This document shows, in pieces, positions 34,081-44,332 of a stretch of 64,000 nt of DNA (positions within the stretch are counted from its first letter, which is position 1; each line of letters starts with the position of its first letter). The position numbers and the translations under genes are program-made. A model generated the notes under the pieces. It worked only from the letters and a program-made list of their open reading frames with translations. It had not been told where the DNA came from and searched no databases. The DNA is from Alphaproteobacteria bacterium (GTDB lineage Bacteria; Pseudomonadota; Alphaproteobacteria; Rhizobiales; Xanthobacteraceae), in the NCBI GenBank assembly GCA_005884685.1, contig VBAH01000048.1:1-64000 (forward strand), read 5' to 3'.

Positions 34081-36543
34081 ATGCCAGACGACTTGCGTCC
34101 CGTGAGCAAACCGATGCACCCGGCCGGCGAAATGGCCGCGCGGGTCGCCGCGCATGATTGGTCGAAGACGCCGCTCGGACCGCGCGAAAGCTGGTCGCCC
34201 AGCCTCAAACTGATCGTCTCGACCATCCTGGCGACGCAATTCCCGATGGCGCTGCGCTGGGGGCCGCAGTTCGTCATCATCTACAACGACGGCTACCTGC
34301 CGATCCTCGGCGAGAAACATCCCGAAGCGCTTGGCAGATGCTTCCGCGAGATCTGGCCCGAGGTGCAGGACCAACTCGGGTCGCTTCATCACGACCTCCT
34401 GTCCGGCGTGCGGCAGGCGATGTTCGCGGAGGATTTGCTGCTGCGCATCCGGCGCCGCGGCGCGAACATGGAGGATGCCTTTTTCACGGTGAGTTACTCG
34501 CCGGTCCCCGACGAGACGTCGCCGACGGGCACCGGCGGCATCCTCATCACCGCGGTGGAGACGACAAAGCGCGTCGCCGCCGAGCGCGCGTTGCGCGAAC
34601 GCCAGAACGAGCTCGCCCGCGTACAGGAGATCGGCCAGGTCGGCGGCGTGGAGGTCGATCTCGCGGACCACCTGCGCACCCACCGCTCGCCCGAATATTT
34701 GCGCATCCACGGATTGCCGCCGGACACGACAAGCGACACGCACGAGGACTGGGCGCGGCGCATCCATCCGGAGGACCGCGACGCGACGCTTGGCCGTTTC
34801 TTTGAATCGATCAACGGCGACGCGAGGGAATACCGCTCCGAATATCGCATCATTCGCCCGAGCGACGGCCAGGTTCGCTGGATCCACGTCCGCGCAGAGA
34901 TTGAACGGGCCGCCGATGGCAAGCCGCTGCGGCTGGTCGGCGCGCACATCGACGTCACCGAGCGCAGGCGCGCCGAGGAGGCGCTGCGCAAGCTCAACGA
35001 GACGCTCGAGCAGCAGGTGGCCGAGCGCACACGCGAGCGCGACCGCCTCTGGCGCGTGTCCGACGACCTCATCGGCGTCGCCGACTTCAAGGGTTATTGG
35101 ACCGCTATCAATCCGGCGGCTAGCGCGATCCTCGGCTGGAGCGAGGCCGAGCTGCTCGCCATGTCGATCGCCTCGTTATGGCATCCGGACGATGTCGCGG
35201 CGACGCTCGCCTATCGCGACCAACTCGTGCACGGCGGGCCGACGGTTCGCTTCCAGAACCGTTATCGGCACAAGGACGGCTCGTACCGGTGGCTGTCATG
35301 GTCGTCCACGGCCGAAGACGGCTTCATTTACGCGCTTGCGCGCGACGTGACGGCCGAGCGGAATGCCGCCGAGGCGCTGCGGCGCACGGAAGAGCAGCTG
35401 CGCCAATCGCAGAAGATGGAGGCGATCGGCCAGCTTACCGGCGGCATCGCGCACGACTTCAACAATCTGCTCACCGGCGTCATCGGCTCGCTCGACCTCA
35501 TGCAGAAACGCATTGCGCAAAAGCGTTTCGCCGATGTCGAGCGGTATGCGACGCTCGCCACCACCTCGGCCAATCGCGCCGCCGCGTTGACGCATCGTCT
35601 GCTCGCCTTCGCACGCCGCCAGCCGCTCGATCCGAAGCCCGTCAACGTCAACCAGCTCGTCCATTCGATCGAGGAATTGCTGCGCCGTACCATCGGCGAG
35701 ACCATTCAGCTGGACATCCGCGCGGCGGACGGCCTGTGGGCCACGTTCTGCGATCCGCATCAGCTTGAGAGCGCGTTGCTCAACCTGGTGATCAACTCGC
35801 GCGACGCGATGCCGGGCGGCGGCAAGCTGACCATTGAAACCGCGAACGCCGATCTCGACAATGTCGAGGCGGCCGCGCTGCGCGATGTCGCGCCGGGTCA
35901 ATATGTGTGCTTGAGCGTCACCGACACCGGCGTCGGCATGGCGCCCGCCGTGCGCGGCCGCGCGTTCGATCCGTTCTTCACCACCAAGCCGCTCGGCCAA
36001 GGCACCGGGCTCGGCCTATCGATGGTTTACGGCTTCGCGCACCAGTCGGAGGGCCAGGCCCGCATCGAGTCCGAGGTCGCGCAGGGGACGAGCGTCGCGC
36101 TCTATCTGCCCCGCTATCGCGGCTCGGTCGAGGAGGCGGCTGCCGTCGCGGCGGCCGACGCTTCGGCGAAAGCGCACGACGGCGAGACGGTGCTGGTGAT
36201 CGAGGACGAAGCGTCCGTGCGCGAGCTCGTCGTCGAGGTGCTGCACGATCTTGGCTACCGCGCGCTGGAGGCGGGCGACGGACCTTCCGGGCTGAAGATC
36301 CTGCAATCGCCCGGGCGGATAGATCTGCTGGTGAGCGACATTGGCCTGCCGGGCATGAACGGCCGGCAAGTCGCCGAAGCGGCGCGCGAGCAGCGCCCCG
36401 ACCTTAAGATTTTGTTTATCACCGGCTATGCCGAGAACGCCGCGATGGCGAACGGCTTCCTCGATCCCGGCATGGAAATGGTGACAAAACCATTCGCAGT
36501 CGACGCGTTGGCGGCTCGCATCCGCGACATGATCGGCACCTGA
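34081..36543 (+). CDS. PAS-domain hybrid sensor histidine kinase/response regulator
   Basis: 820 residues, cytoplasmic (no clear membrane helix). Three sensory segments precede the kinase: about 30-165 (a PAS-like module with [18 protein letters not shown]), 180-295 (PAS with [12 protein letters not shown] at its end) and 320-430 (PAS ending in [13 protein letters not shown]). The phospho-acceptor is His458 in [20 protein letters not shown], a type linked to cytoplasmic hybrid kinases. The ATPase domain has [14 protein letters not shown] (N box), DTGVGM and [11 protein letters not shown]. The C-terminal receiver has the acidic pair in VLVIEDEA, phospho-acceptor Asp753 ([10 protein letters not shown]) and Lys in VTKPF. 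No output domain is present. The adjacent EcfG-type motif suggests stress induction. Confidence 0.92.
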   Translation: MPDDLRPVSKPMHPAGEMAARVAAHDWSKTPLGPRESWSPSLKLIVSTILATQFPMALRWGPQFVIIYNDGYLPILGEKHPEALGRCFREIWPEVQDQLGSLHHDLLSGVRQAMFAEDLLLRIRRRGANMEDAFFTVSYSPVPDETSPTGTGGILITAVETTKRVAAERALRERQNELARVQEIGQVGGVEVDLADHLRTHRSPEYLRIHGLPPDTTSDTHEDWARRIHPEDRDATLGRFFESINGDAREYRSEYRIIRPSDGQVRWIHVRAEIERAADGKPLRLVGAHIDVTERRRAEEALRKLNETLEQQVAERTRERDRLWRVSDDLIGVADFKGYWTAINPAASAILGWSEAELLAMSIASLWHPDDVAATLAYRDQLVHGGPTVRFQNRYRHKDGSYRWLSWSSTAEDGFIYALARDVTAERNAAEALRRTEEQLRQSQKMEAIGQLTGGIAHDFNNLLTGVIGSLDLMQKRIAQKRFADVERYATLATTSANRAAALTHRLLAFARRQPLDPKPVNVNQLVHSIEELLRRTIGETIQLDIRAADGLWATFCDPHQLESALLNLVINSRDAMPGGGKLTIETANADLDNVEAAALRDVAPGQYVCLSVTDTGVGMAPAVRGRAFDPFFTTKPLGQGTGLGLSMVYGFAHQSEGQARIESEVAQGTSVALYLPRYRGSVEEAAAVAAADASAKAHDGETVLVIEDEASVRELVVEVLHDLGYRALEAGDGPSGLKILQSPGRIDLLVSDIGLPGMNGRQVAEAAREQRPDLKILFITGYAENAAMANGFLDPGMEMVTKPFAVDALAARIRDMIGT

Positions 36544-36647
36544 GCCCTGCATACTTTACGGCCCCTTAAGACCCCGCACGCTACGGTCTGTACGGTCTCG
36601 CCGGTCGGGATCGCGAGTTCGCGTCGCGTCGTGTTCGGGGTTCGTCA

Positions 36648-37421
36648 ATGGATATCGCAACCGGCATAGGTCTCGTCGCCGGCGCCGTCGTCATCATCAC
36701 GCTCATTCTGCTGGGCGGCGACCTGCGGATGTTTTATGACGTCCACGCGATCATCATCATTTTCGGCGGCTCGTTTGCGGCGACGCTGATCCGTTTTCCG
36801 CTCGCCGCAATGTTGCACGGGTTGCCGCTCGGCATCCGGTTCGCATTCTCGCTGCGCACGACCGGCACACGCGAACTGGTCGACGAGCTGGCGAGCCTCG
36901 CCGAGGCCGCCCGCAAAACCGGACCGGTCGGGCTGGAGAAGATGACTCCGGAAGACCCATTCCTCGCCAAGGGCGTACGCTTCGTCGCCGACGGCTATGA
37001 CGCCGATTTCATCCGCGACAACCTCGAGCGCGACCGCGACAACTTCCTGACCCACCTCGACGAAGGGCAGAAGATCTATCGCGCGATCGGCGACTGCGCT
37101 CCTGCCTTCGGCATGATCGGCACGCTGATCGGCATGGTGCAGATGTTCGCCAACATGACCGATCCGGCCAAGCTCGGACCGTTCATGGCGGTTGCCCTGC
37201 TCGCAACGCTCTACGGCGCGGTCGTAGCCAACCTGTTCTGCCTGCCGATCGCCGACAAGCTGCACGTCAAGCTGGTCGAGGAGGAAGTCAACCGCACGCT
37301 GATCATCGACGGCATTCTGATGATCCGCGAAGCCAAGAGCCCGACGCTCGTGCGCGAAATGCTGCTCGCCTATCTCCCTGAAAAGCACCGCCACGAAGAA
37401 GTCGAACTGGCTCCCGCGTAA
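36648..37421 (+). CDS. MotA/PomA-like stator channel protein
   Basis: 257 residues with four membrane helices and a large cytoplasmic loop, as in MotA/PomA. Signatures: DIATGIGLVAGAVVIITLIL at the start, FYDVHAIIIIFGGSFAATLI, the cytoplasmic LERDRDNFLTHLDEGQKIYR, and the stator helices APAFGMIGTLIGMVQMFANM and LLATLYGAVVANLFCLPIAD with the invariant MotA Pro/Gly/Thr pattern. Together with the MotB-like protein 22 bp downstream it should form an ion-driven stator. No flagellar structural genes are in the window, so it may drive a flagellar motor encoded elsewhere or a different machine. Confidence 0.9.
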   Translation: MDIATGIGLVAGAVVIITLILLGGDLRMFYDVHAIIIIFGGSFAATLIRFPLAAMLHGLPLGIRFAFSLRTTGTRELVDELASLAEAARKTGPVGLEKMTPEDPFLAKGVRFVADGYDADFIRDNLERDRDNFLTHLDEGQKIYRAIGDCAPAFGMIGTLIGMVQMFANMTDPAKLGPFMAVALLATLYGAVVANLFCLPIADKLHVKLVEEEVNRTLIIDGILMIREAKSPTLVREMLLAYLPEKHRHEEVELAPA

Positions 37422-37443
37422 TACGGAAAAAGGCGGGGCGCCC

Positions 37444-38262
37444 ATGGCAAAGAAGCGCGGCGCAGCCCACGGCGGTCACGGCTGGTTCGTGACCTTCGCC
37501 GACCTCATGGGCCTGATGATGAGCTTCTTCGTGATGCTGGTCGCGTTCTCCACGCAGGACAAGGAGAAGCTCAAGATCGTTGCGGGTTCGATGCGCGACG
37601 CGTTCGGCGTGCAGCAGGTGCGCTACAACGGCATCGTCGAGACCGATGGATTGCCGACGCGCCCCGCACTCAAGAACGCGGCCCGCATCAACCCGGAGGA
37701 TGCGTCGGCCAACCCGGGCCCGAACGATCTCGATCGCCAGAAGGAGGGCCTGCGGCTCAAGGACGACCGGTCATTCGCGCTCGCCGCCGCCTCGCTCAGG
37801 CAGGCGATGCAGGAGATGCCGGAGATCTCCGAACTCTCCAAGCACATCATGATCGAGGAGACGGATACCGGACTGAACATCGAGATCGTCGACCAGGACG
37901 GCCGCTCGATGTTTCCCGATGGCGCCAAGGAGCCTTATGAACGCACGCGCCGCATCATTCAGAAGCTGGCGGTGCCGCTGAAGGGGCTGCCGAACCGTGT
38001 TTCGGTCACCGGGCATACGGCGGCCAGCCGCGTGCCGCCGCGGCCGGGCTACGGGGCTTGGGAACTTTCCGCCGATCGCGCCAACGCGGTACGGCAAATC
38101 CTCGAGGATGAGGGGCTGCCCGGTTCCCATCTCTTCATGGTGGGCGGGCGGGCCGACAGCCAGCCGCTGTTTCCGGACGATCCGCAGATCGCGGCCAATC
38201 GCCGCGTTACGATTACGCTGATGCGGGAGGCCCCGCCGCTGCCGGTAGGCTTCAAGCCGTAG
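37444..38262 (+). CDS. MotB/OmpA-like stator protein
   Basis: 272 residues. A short cytoplasmic N-terminus is followed by one membrane helix, HGWFVTFADLMGLMMSFFVM; Asp20 in FADLM is the ion-carrying residue of MotB proteins. Residues about 150-265 form an OmpA-like peptidoglycan-binding domain: LPNRVSVTGHTAASR, WELSADRANAVRQILEDEGL and the RRVTITLMRE end. It lies 22 bp after the MotA-like gene in the usual order. The Thr-Phe-Ala-Asp context does not decide between proton and sodium use. Confidence 0.9.
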   Translation: MAKKRGAAHGGHGWFVTFADLMGLMMSFFVMLVAFSTQDKEKLKIVAGSMRDAFGVQQVRYNGIVETDGLPTRPALKNAARINPEDASANPGPNDLDRQKEGLRLKDDRSFALAAASLRQAMQEMPEISELSKHIMIEETDTGLNIEIVDQDGRSMFPDGAKEPYERTRRIIQKLAVPLKGLPNRVSVTGHTAASRVPPRPGYGAWELSADRANAVRQILEDEGLPGSHLFMVGGRADSQPLFPDDPQIAANRRVTITLMREAPPLPVGFKP

Positions 38263-38407
38263 CCGGGCGCAACGCAGTGCATCCGCGGGCGAGGCGCCTG
38301 AATGAGCGCGCCGGACCGCAATTTTCCCAGCCGGACGCACTTTGCTCCCGGGTGCCGGGTGCTATAAGCGGCCTCCCCATTTTCTACCGCGGCATGCAGT
38401 CGGCCTC

Positions 38408-40324
38408 ATGAACCAAGTCGCCCGGGATACCGCTCTGCCGGCCGATCCATCCGCGCCCGCACATGCTGCTCCCAGCGTCTGGGCGCTGACGCTGGGGAGC
38501 GTCGGGGTCGTTTACGGCGATATCGGAACGAGTCCGCTCTACGCTTTCCGCGAAGCCGCCACCGCCGCAGCGGGCGAGGCCGGTGTGGTCTCGCGCGACA
38601 TCGTGCTCGGCGTGCTTTCCATGATCCTTTGGGCCCTGATCGTCGTGGTGACGATCAAGTACGTCCTGATCCTTTTGCGCGCCGACAACAACGGCGAGGG
38701 CGGCACGCTCTCGCTTACTGCCCTCGTGTTTCGCGCCATTGGGCGGCGCACGCCGATCGTGCTGTTGCTCGGCATCATCGGCGCGTCGATGTTCCTCGGC
38801 GATTCGGTGATCACGCCCGCGATTTCGGTCCTCTCTGCGGTGGAGGGGTTGAAGCTCGTCACGCCCGCCTTCGAGCATTTCGTCGTGCCGCTCACGATCG
38901 TGATCCTGATCGCGCTGTTCGCGGTGCAGCGGCGCGGCACTGCCCGGGTTGCGGCATATTTCGGTCCCGTGATGGTGGTGTGGTTCCTCTGCATCTCGAT
39001 AGCGGGTCTGCTGCACATCAGCGACGATCCGCGCGTGTTTGCGGCGGTCAATCCCTATTACGCGGTGAGCTTCCTTGCCCAGCACGGACACATCGGGCTG
39101 GTAACGCTCGGCGCCGTGTTCCTCGCGGTGACCGGGGGCGAGGCGCTTTACGCCGACCTCGGGCATTTCGGCCGCAGGCCGATCAAGCTCGCCTGGTTCG
39201 GACTGGTGCTGCCCGCGCTGCTGCTCAACTATTTCGGGCAGGGTGCGATGGTGTTGCGCGATCCGTCGGCGATCGCCAATCCGTTCTACAAGATGCTGCC
39301 CGAGATGTTCCTGCTGCCGATGGTCGTGCTGGCAACCGCCGCAACGGTGATCGCGAGCCAGGCCGTCATCACCGGCGCCTATTCGCTCACTTACCAGGCG
39401 ATCCAGCTCGGCCTGCTGCCGAGGCTTGCGATCCTGCACACCTCCGAGGCGCACTTCGGCCAGATCTACATTCCGCGCGTCAACACCGCGCTGCTCGCCG
39501 GCGTGCTGCTGCTGGTGCTGATGTTCCGCACGTCGAGCCAGCTCGCCTCCGCCTACGGCATCGCGGTGACCACCACGATGGTCGTCGACGGCGTGCTCGG
39601 CTTCATCGTGATCTGGAAGCTGTGGAAGTGGAAATGGTGGAGCGCGGCGCTGCTGATGGTGCCGCTGGTGATCGTCGATGCGACCTTCCTCAGCGCCAAT
39701 CTGCTCAAGCTGCTCGAGGGCGCATGGGCGCCGCTGCTGTTCGGCTCCGCCATGGTGATGCTGATCGTCACCTGGCAGCGCGGCAGCCGCATTCTCGTTC
39801 AGAAGACGCGGCGGGTCGAGGTGCCGATCGACGCGCTGATCCGCAGCCTGGAGAAGCGCCCGCCGCACATCGTACCGGGCACCGCGGTGTTTCTCACCAG
39901 CGATCCGGATTTCGCGCCCGCCTCGTTGCTGCACAATCTCAAGCACAACAAGGTGCTGCACGAGCAGAACATCATTCTCACCATCGTAACCGCCGATACG
40001 CCGCGCACCGACGAGGACGAGCGCGTGGAGATCACGCCGATCTCCGAGCGCTTCACGCGCGTCGCGCTGCGGTTCGGATTCATGGAGCAGCCCAACGTGC
40101 CGAAAGCGCTGGCGGTTGCGCGCAAGCAGGGCCTGCACTTCGACATCATGTCGACGTCGTTCTTCCTCTCGCGCCGCTCGCTCAAGCCGTCGCCGCATTC
40201 CGGCATGCCCGGATGGCAGGACCGCCTGTTTATCGGGCTGGCGCGCTCGGCGAACGACGCGACAGACTTCTTCCAGATCCCCACCGGACGGGTCGTGGAA
40301 GTCGGCACGCAGGTGGCGGTGTAG
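38408..40324 (+). CDS. kup: Kup potassium uptake transporter (copy 1)
   Basis: Low-affinity K+/H+ symporter of the KUP/HAK/KT family; 638 residues with about twelve N-terminal membrane helices and a cytoplasmic C-terminal domain. Signature segments: [55 protein letters not shown] and [20 protein letters not shown]. The C-terminal [17 protein letters not shown] is also characteristic. ATG 38408 ([14 protein letters not shown]) is preferred over an in-frame ATG at 38342 lacking homology. A second kup copy follows 204 bp downstream, strongly similar along its whole length. Confidence 0.96.
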   Translation: MNQVARDTALPADPSAPAHAAPSVWALTLGSVGVVYGDIGTSPLYAFREAATAAAGEAGVVSRDIVLGVLSMILWALIVVVTIKYVLILLRADNNGEGGTLSLTALVFRAIGRRTPIVLLLGIIGASMFLGDSVITPAISVLSAVEGLKLVTPAFEHFVVPLTIVILIALFAVQRRGTARVAAYFGPVMVVWFLCISIAGLLHISDDPRVFAAVNPYYAVSFLAQHGHIGLVTLGAVFLAVTGGEALYADLGHFGRRPIKLAWFGLVLPALLLNYFGQGAMVLRDPSAIANPFYKMLPEMFLLPMVVLATAATVIASQAVITGAYSLTYQAIQLGLLPRLAILHTSEAHFGQIYIPRVNTALLAGVLLLVLMFRTSSQLASAYGIAVTTTMVVDGVLGFIVIWKLWKWKWWSAALLMVPLVIVDATFLSANLLKLLEGAWAPLLFGSAMVMLIVTWQRGSRILVQKTRRVEVPIDALIRSLEKRPPHIVPGTAVFLTSDPDFAPASLLHNLKHNKVLHEQNIILTIVTADTPRTDEDERVEITPISERFTRVALRFGFMEQPNVPKALAVARKQGLHFDIMSTSFFLSRRSLKPSPHSGMPGWQDRLFIGLARSANDATDFFQIPTGRVVEVGTQVAV

Positions 40325-40528
40325 CTTGCTTGATACTTTTGCTTTGCGTGCCATCCCGCTGACCCGACGGCGTTATCTGGGTTTGCCAGCCCGCGGCCGG
40401 CGCATGTCTGACCCAGTTCCATCGGTTGGCTGGCGGCGATGACTTCCGCGTTGGGCGGGTGTAAAAGCCCGATCCCTGCGCATATTGCGGCGCAGCATTT
40501 GGAGCAGGCGAAGGCCTGATCAACCCCC

Positions 40529-42451
40529 ATGATGCTCAGTCTGACCGCTCCCTCCGGGAGCGACGTGCGCACCGGCGCGAGCGGCGATGCGCGCCACCAC
40601 GCCAGCTTCTGGACCCTGACCGTCGGCAGCATCGGCGTCGTCTACGGCGACATCGGCACCAGCCCGCTCTATGCCTTTCGCGAAGCCATCGTCGCCGCGA
40701 CCGCCGGCGGCGAGGTGACACCGGTCGCGGTGCTCGGTGTCCTCTCGCTGATATTCTGGGCGCTGATCATCGTCGTCACGCTCAAATACGTCGTGATCCT
40801 GCTGCACGCGGACAACAACGGGGAGGGCGGCACGCTGACCCTGATGGCGCTGGCGCAGCGCGCGCTCGGGCGCAGCACGCCGCTGCTGTTCCTGCTCGGA
40901 ACGATCAGCGGCGCGCTGTTCTACGGCGACGCGGTGATCACGCCTGCGCTCTCGGTGCTGTCCGCGGTCGAAGGTCTCAAAGTCGCGACGCCGACGTTCG
41001 AACCATACATCATTCCGCTGACCGTCATTATCCTCGTCGCGTTGTTTGCCGTGCAGTCGCGCGGCACCGCAAAGGTCGCGGCCTTCTTCGGCCCGGTCAC
41101 GGTGGTGTGGTTCATCGCAATCGCAATCCCGGCGCTGCACCAGATCGGCGCCAATCCGTCGGTGCTCTACGCGCTCAATCCCTGGCACGCCGTCAGCTTC
41201 CTCGGCAGCCACGGCACGATCGGTCTGGTCACGCTCGGCGCGGTGTTTCTCGCCGTCACCGGCGCCGAAGCGCTCTACGCCGATCTCGGGCACTTCGGCC
41301 GCCATCCAATTCAGTTCGCATGGCTGGTTTTGGTCTTGCCGGCGCTTGTGCTGAATTATTTCGCCCAGGGTGCGCTCGTGCTCGCCGATCCGAAAGCGAT
41401 CGAAAACCCGTTCTTCCTGCTCTATCCCGACTGGGCGCTGTTGCCGATGGTCGTACTTGCCACCGCCGCGACCGTCATTGCGAGCTAGGCCGTCATCACC
41501 GGCGCCTATTCGCTGACGCGCCAGGCCATTCAGTTGGGCCTGCTGCCGCGATTGGAAATCCGCCACACCTCCGAGACGCAGGTCGGTCAGATCTTCATGC
41601 CGCGCGTCAACACGCTGCTGCTCGTCGGCGTGCTGCTGCTGGTCGCGCTGTTCCGCTCGTCGAGCGCGCTCGCCTCGGCCTACGGCATCGCCGTCACGGG
41701 CACCATGGTGGTGACCGCGATGATGGCGTTCATCGTGATCTGGAAGAGCTGGAAGTGGTCGCCGTTAGCCGCGGCCGCGCTGATCGCGCCGTTCCTGCTG
41801 ATCGATCTGATTTTTCTCGGCGCCAACCTGCTGAAGATTCACGAAGGCGGCTGGATGCCGCTCGCGCTCGGCGGCGTCGTGATGCTGGTGATGTACACCT
41901 GGCGGCGCGGCAGCCGGCTGCTGTTCGACAAGACCCGCAAGCAGGAGATGCCGCTGCGCGCGCTGGTCGCGATGCTGGAGAAAAAGGCGCCGACCAAAGT
42001 GCCCGGCACGGCGGTGTTCCTCACCAGCGATCCGACCAGCGCGCCGACCGCGCTGATGCACAGCCTCAAGCATTACAAGGTGCTGCACGAAAACAACGTC
42101 ATCCTCACCGTCGAGACGGCGGACACTCCGACGGTGAAACCCGAAGAGCGCGTGCAGATCGAGCAAATCGGCGACAGCTTCTCCCTGGTCACGCTGCATT
42201 TCGGCTACATGGAGACGCCGAACGTGCCGAAGGCGCTCGCGATCGCGCGCAAGCTCGGCTGGCAATTCGACATCATGTCGACCTCGTTCTTTCTCTCGCG
42301 CCGTTCGCTCAAGCCCGCGGCGAAATCGGGCATGCCGCGCTGGCAGGACCGGCTGTTCATCCAGCTTGCCCGCAGCGCCAACGATGCCACCGACTATTTC
42401 CAGATTCCGACCGGGCGCGTCGTCGAGATCGGCACCCAGGTCGCGGTGTAG
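40529..42451 (+). pseudogene. Kup potassium transporter (copy 2), interrupted by an in-frame TAG
   Basis: Codes for a second Kup protein of 640 codons, but codon 320 (41486-41488) is TAG. At the same point copy 1 reads CAG (Gln) in [15 protein letters not shown], so a single C-to-T change explains the break; the reading frame continues in register without any other stop to 42451 and keeps all C-terminal motifs, including [16 protein letters not shown]. The first half ends after about eight helices. The defect is therefore either a very recent nonsense mutation, a base-calling error, or a site of read-through. As written the product would be truncated and probably inactive as a transporter. 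Confidence 0.85.
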
Positions 42452-42529
42452 CGCGGCGCGCACCGACGTTGCGGTTTCGCCGCCCAGGCGATAATGGACG
42501 GCGATGGTTTCTGCGTGAGAAGGACCGCC

Positions 42530-42859
42530 ATGGCGCTCGGACGCGACAGTGTGAAAGACCTCCATCCCGAAGAGGTGGCGAAGGGCCTCACCGAGGGCAA
42601 AATTCTGCTGGTCGACGTGCGCGAGCCGATGGAGACGGATATCGAGCGCTATCCGCAGGCCGTTGTCATGCCGATGTCGGAGTTCGACCCATCCGCGCTG
42701 CCCGATCCGCAAGGCAAACAGGTCGTGTTCGCGTGCCGCTCGGGCAATCGCTCGGTGACGGCCTCGCTCATCGCGCAGGACGCGGGGCTGCCCTACGACG
42801 CGCACCTCGCCGGCGGGATCAAGGCCTGGAAGGCGGCCGGCCTGCCGACCGAGACGTGA
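42530..42859 (+). CDS. Rhodanese-like domain protein
   Basis: 109-residue single rhodanese domain. The active-site loop is FACRSGNRS, with Cys as the sulfur-carrying residue and the six-residue CRSGNR loop expected for rhodaneses rather than phosphatases. LLVDVREPMETD and HLAGGIKAWKAAGLPT are the other typical elements. The start ATG 42530 has AAGGA 6 bases upstream; an earlier ATG is less plausible. No sulfur-metabolism neighbours; it stands alone after the damaged kup copy. Confidence 0.92.
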   Translation: MALGRDSVKDLHPEEVAKGLTEGKILLVDVREPMETDIERYPQAVVMPMSEFDPSALPDPQGKQVVFACRSGNRSVTASLIAQDAGLPYDAHLAGGIKAWKAAGLPTET

Positions 42860-42872
42860 GCTTGAGGTTCTC

Positions 42873-42990
42873 CGTCATGCCCGGCCTTGTGCCGGGCATC
42901 CACGTCTTGCTTTAACCATGTCAAAGACGTGGATGGCCGGGTCACCAGGGCGTTTACGCCCGTCTTAGCGGGCTATGCCCGGCCATGACG
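42873..42990. repeat. Palindromic intergenic repeat, family B
   Basis: CATGCCCGGCCTTGTGCCGG (then GCATCCACGTCTT) at the left and GACGTGGATGGCCGGGTCAC with GGGCTATGCCCGGCCATGACG at the right. Same family as at 10.77 kb, longer because of an extra inverted segment. Confidence 0.75.
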
Positions 42991-43003
42991 AATTGAGAGT
43001 CCG

Positions 43004-44161
43004 ATGAACTCCGTCTTCGCCAACCTGCCGGTCTCCGTCTTCGAGGTGATGTCGCGCCTCGCGCGCGAGCAGGATGCCGTCAATCTCGGCCAGGGATTTC
43101 CCGACGGCCCGTTCCCGGAAGACGTGCTGGCAAAGGCGGCCGACGCCGTCGTCAACGGCTGGAACCAGTATCCGCCGATGATGGGGCTGCCGGAGCTGCG
43201 CAAGGCGGTCGCCGCACACTACAAGCACTGGCAGGACCTCGACTTCGATCCCGACAGCGAAATCATGATCACGTCGGGCGCGACCGAGGCGATCGCCGGC
43301 GCCCTGATGGCGCTGATCGAGCCGGGCGACGAGGTCGTGCTGTTCCAGCCGCTCTATGATGCTTACCTGCCGCTGGTGCAGCGGGCAGGGGGCGTGCCGC
43401 GCTTCGTGCGGCTCGAGCCGCCGCACTGGCGGTTCGATGAGGACATGCTCGCGCGTGCGTTCACGCCGAAGACGCGCGTGGTGCTGTTCAACAATCCGCT
43501 CAATCCGTCCGCGACCGTATTCCCGCGCGAGAACCTCGAGCTGCTGGCGCGCTACTGCGAGAGGTTCGACGCGGTCGCGGTGTGCGACGAGGTGTGGGAG
43601 CACGTCATGTTCGACGGGCGCGGCCACGTCCCGCTGATCGCGATGCCGGGCATGCGCGAGCGCTGCGTCAAGATCGGCTCGGCCGGAAAGATCTTTTCGC
43701 TCACCGGCTGGAAGGTCGGCCTCGTCTGCGCGGCGCCGAACGTGCTGCGCGTGCTCGCCAAGGCGCATCAGTACATCACCTTCACCACGCCGCCGAACCT
43801 GCAGGCCGCGGTCGCCTACGGGCTTGGCAAGGCCGACGATTATTTCGAGGGCATGCGGCGCGACCTGCAGCGCAGCCGCGACCGCTTCACGCATGGCCTG
43901 CGCTCGCTCGGCTTCCCCGTGATCGAGGCCGAGGCGACCTACTTCGTCAACGTCGACCTCGCCTCGCTCGGCCTCAACGAGGACGACGAGAGCTTCTGCA
44001 GGCGTCTCGTCATGGAGCACAAGGTGGCCGCCATCCCGGTCTCGGCTTTCTATGCGGCCGACCCGATCCGCTCGGTCGTGCGGTTCTGCTTTGCCAAGCG
44101 CGACGCGACGCTCGACGCCGCGCTCGAGCGGCTCGCGGGTGCGCTGAAGCACGCTGCGTGA
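43004..44161 (+). CDS. PLP-dependent class I/II aminotransferase
   Basis: 385-residue fold-type I aminotransferase. The catalytic Lys is in KIGSAGKIFSLTGWKVG; the PLP ring contact is CDEVWEHVMFDG (Asp), and NPLNPSATVF binds the substrate carboxylate. The start LGQGFPDGPFPEDV is typical of the subgroup including methionine/kynurenine aminotransferases and DapC-like succinyldiaminopimelate aminotransferases, which share the QYPPMMGLPELRKAVAAHY element. The actual amino donor cannot be fixed. It is flanked on both sides by palindromic repeats. Confidence 0.92.
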   Translation: MNSVFANLPVSVFEVMSRLAREQDAVNLGQGFPDGPFPEDVLAKAADAVVNGWNQYPPMMGLPELRKAVAAHYKHWQDLDFDPDSEIMITSGATEAIAGALMALIEPGDEVVLFQPLYDAYLPLVQRAGGVPRFVRLEPPHWRFDEDMLARAFTPKTRVVLFNNPLNPSATVFPRENLELLARYCERFDAVAVCDEVWEHVMFDGRGHVPLIAMPGMRERCVKIGSAGKIFSLTGWKVGLVCAAPNVLRVLAKAHQYITFTTPPNLQAAVAYGLGKADDYFEGMRRDLQRSRDRFTHGLRSLGFPVIEAEATYFVNVDLASLGLNEDDESFCRRLVMEHKVAAIPVSAFYAADPIRSVVRFCFAKRDATLDAALERLAGALKHAA

Positions 44162-44169
44162 CCAGCGGA

Positions 44170-44270
44170 CCTCATCCTGAGGAGCGGTCCACAGGAGCGC
44201 GTCTCGAAGGGTGGCCACATACACCGCGCTTGCCGCCATCCTTCGAGACGCGCGTTGCTCGGGATGAGAT
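44170..44270. repeat. Palindromic intergenic repeat, family D (CTCATCCTGAGG type)
   Basis: CCTCATCCTGAGGAGC at the left and a diverged GCTCGGGATGAG at the right, with GTCTCGAAGGGTGGCC / GCCATCCTTCGAGAC arms in between. A second, better preserved copy is at 48.74-48.85 kb. Confidence 0.8.
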
Positions 44271-44273
44271 TTA

Positions 44274-44312
44274 ACAAAAAACCCCGGGGCGCTTGTCCCC
44301 CGGGGCTTTCAT
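44274..44312 (-). terminator. Rho-independent terminator for the outer-membrane protein gene
   Basis: On the minus strand: AGCCCCGGGGG, a short loop, CCCCGGGGT followed by TTTTTG. The stem is about 9 GC-rich pairs with a six-T run, 20-50 bases after the stop of the beta-barrel gene. Confidence 0.75.
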
Positions 44313-44332
44313 TCCGATCAGTTGTTCGAGGC

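Noticed and set aside
38384-40354. Minus-strand open frame of 656 codons antisense to kup copy 1
   Set aside because: Low-complexity His/Arg/Glu composition and complete overlap with a highly conserved transporter gene.
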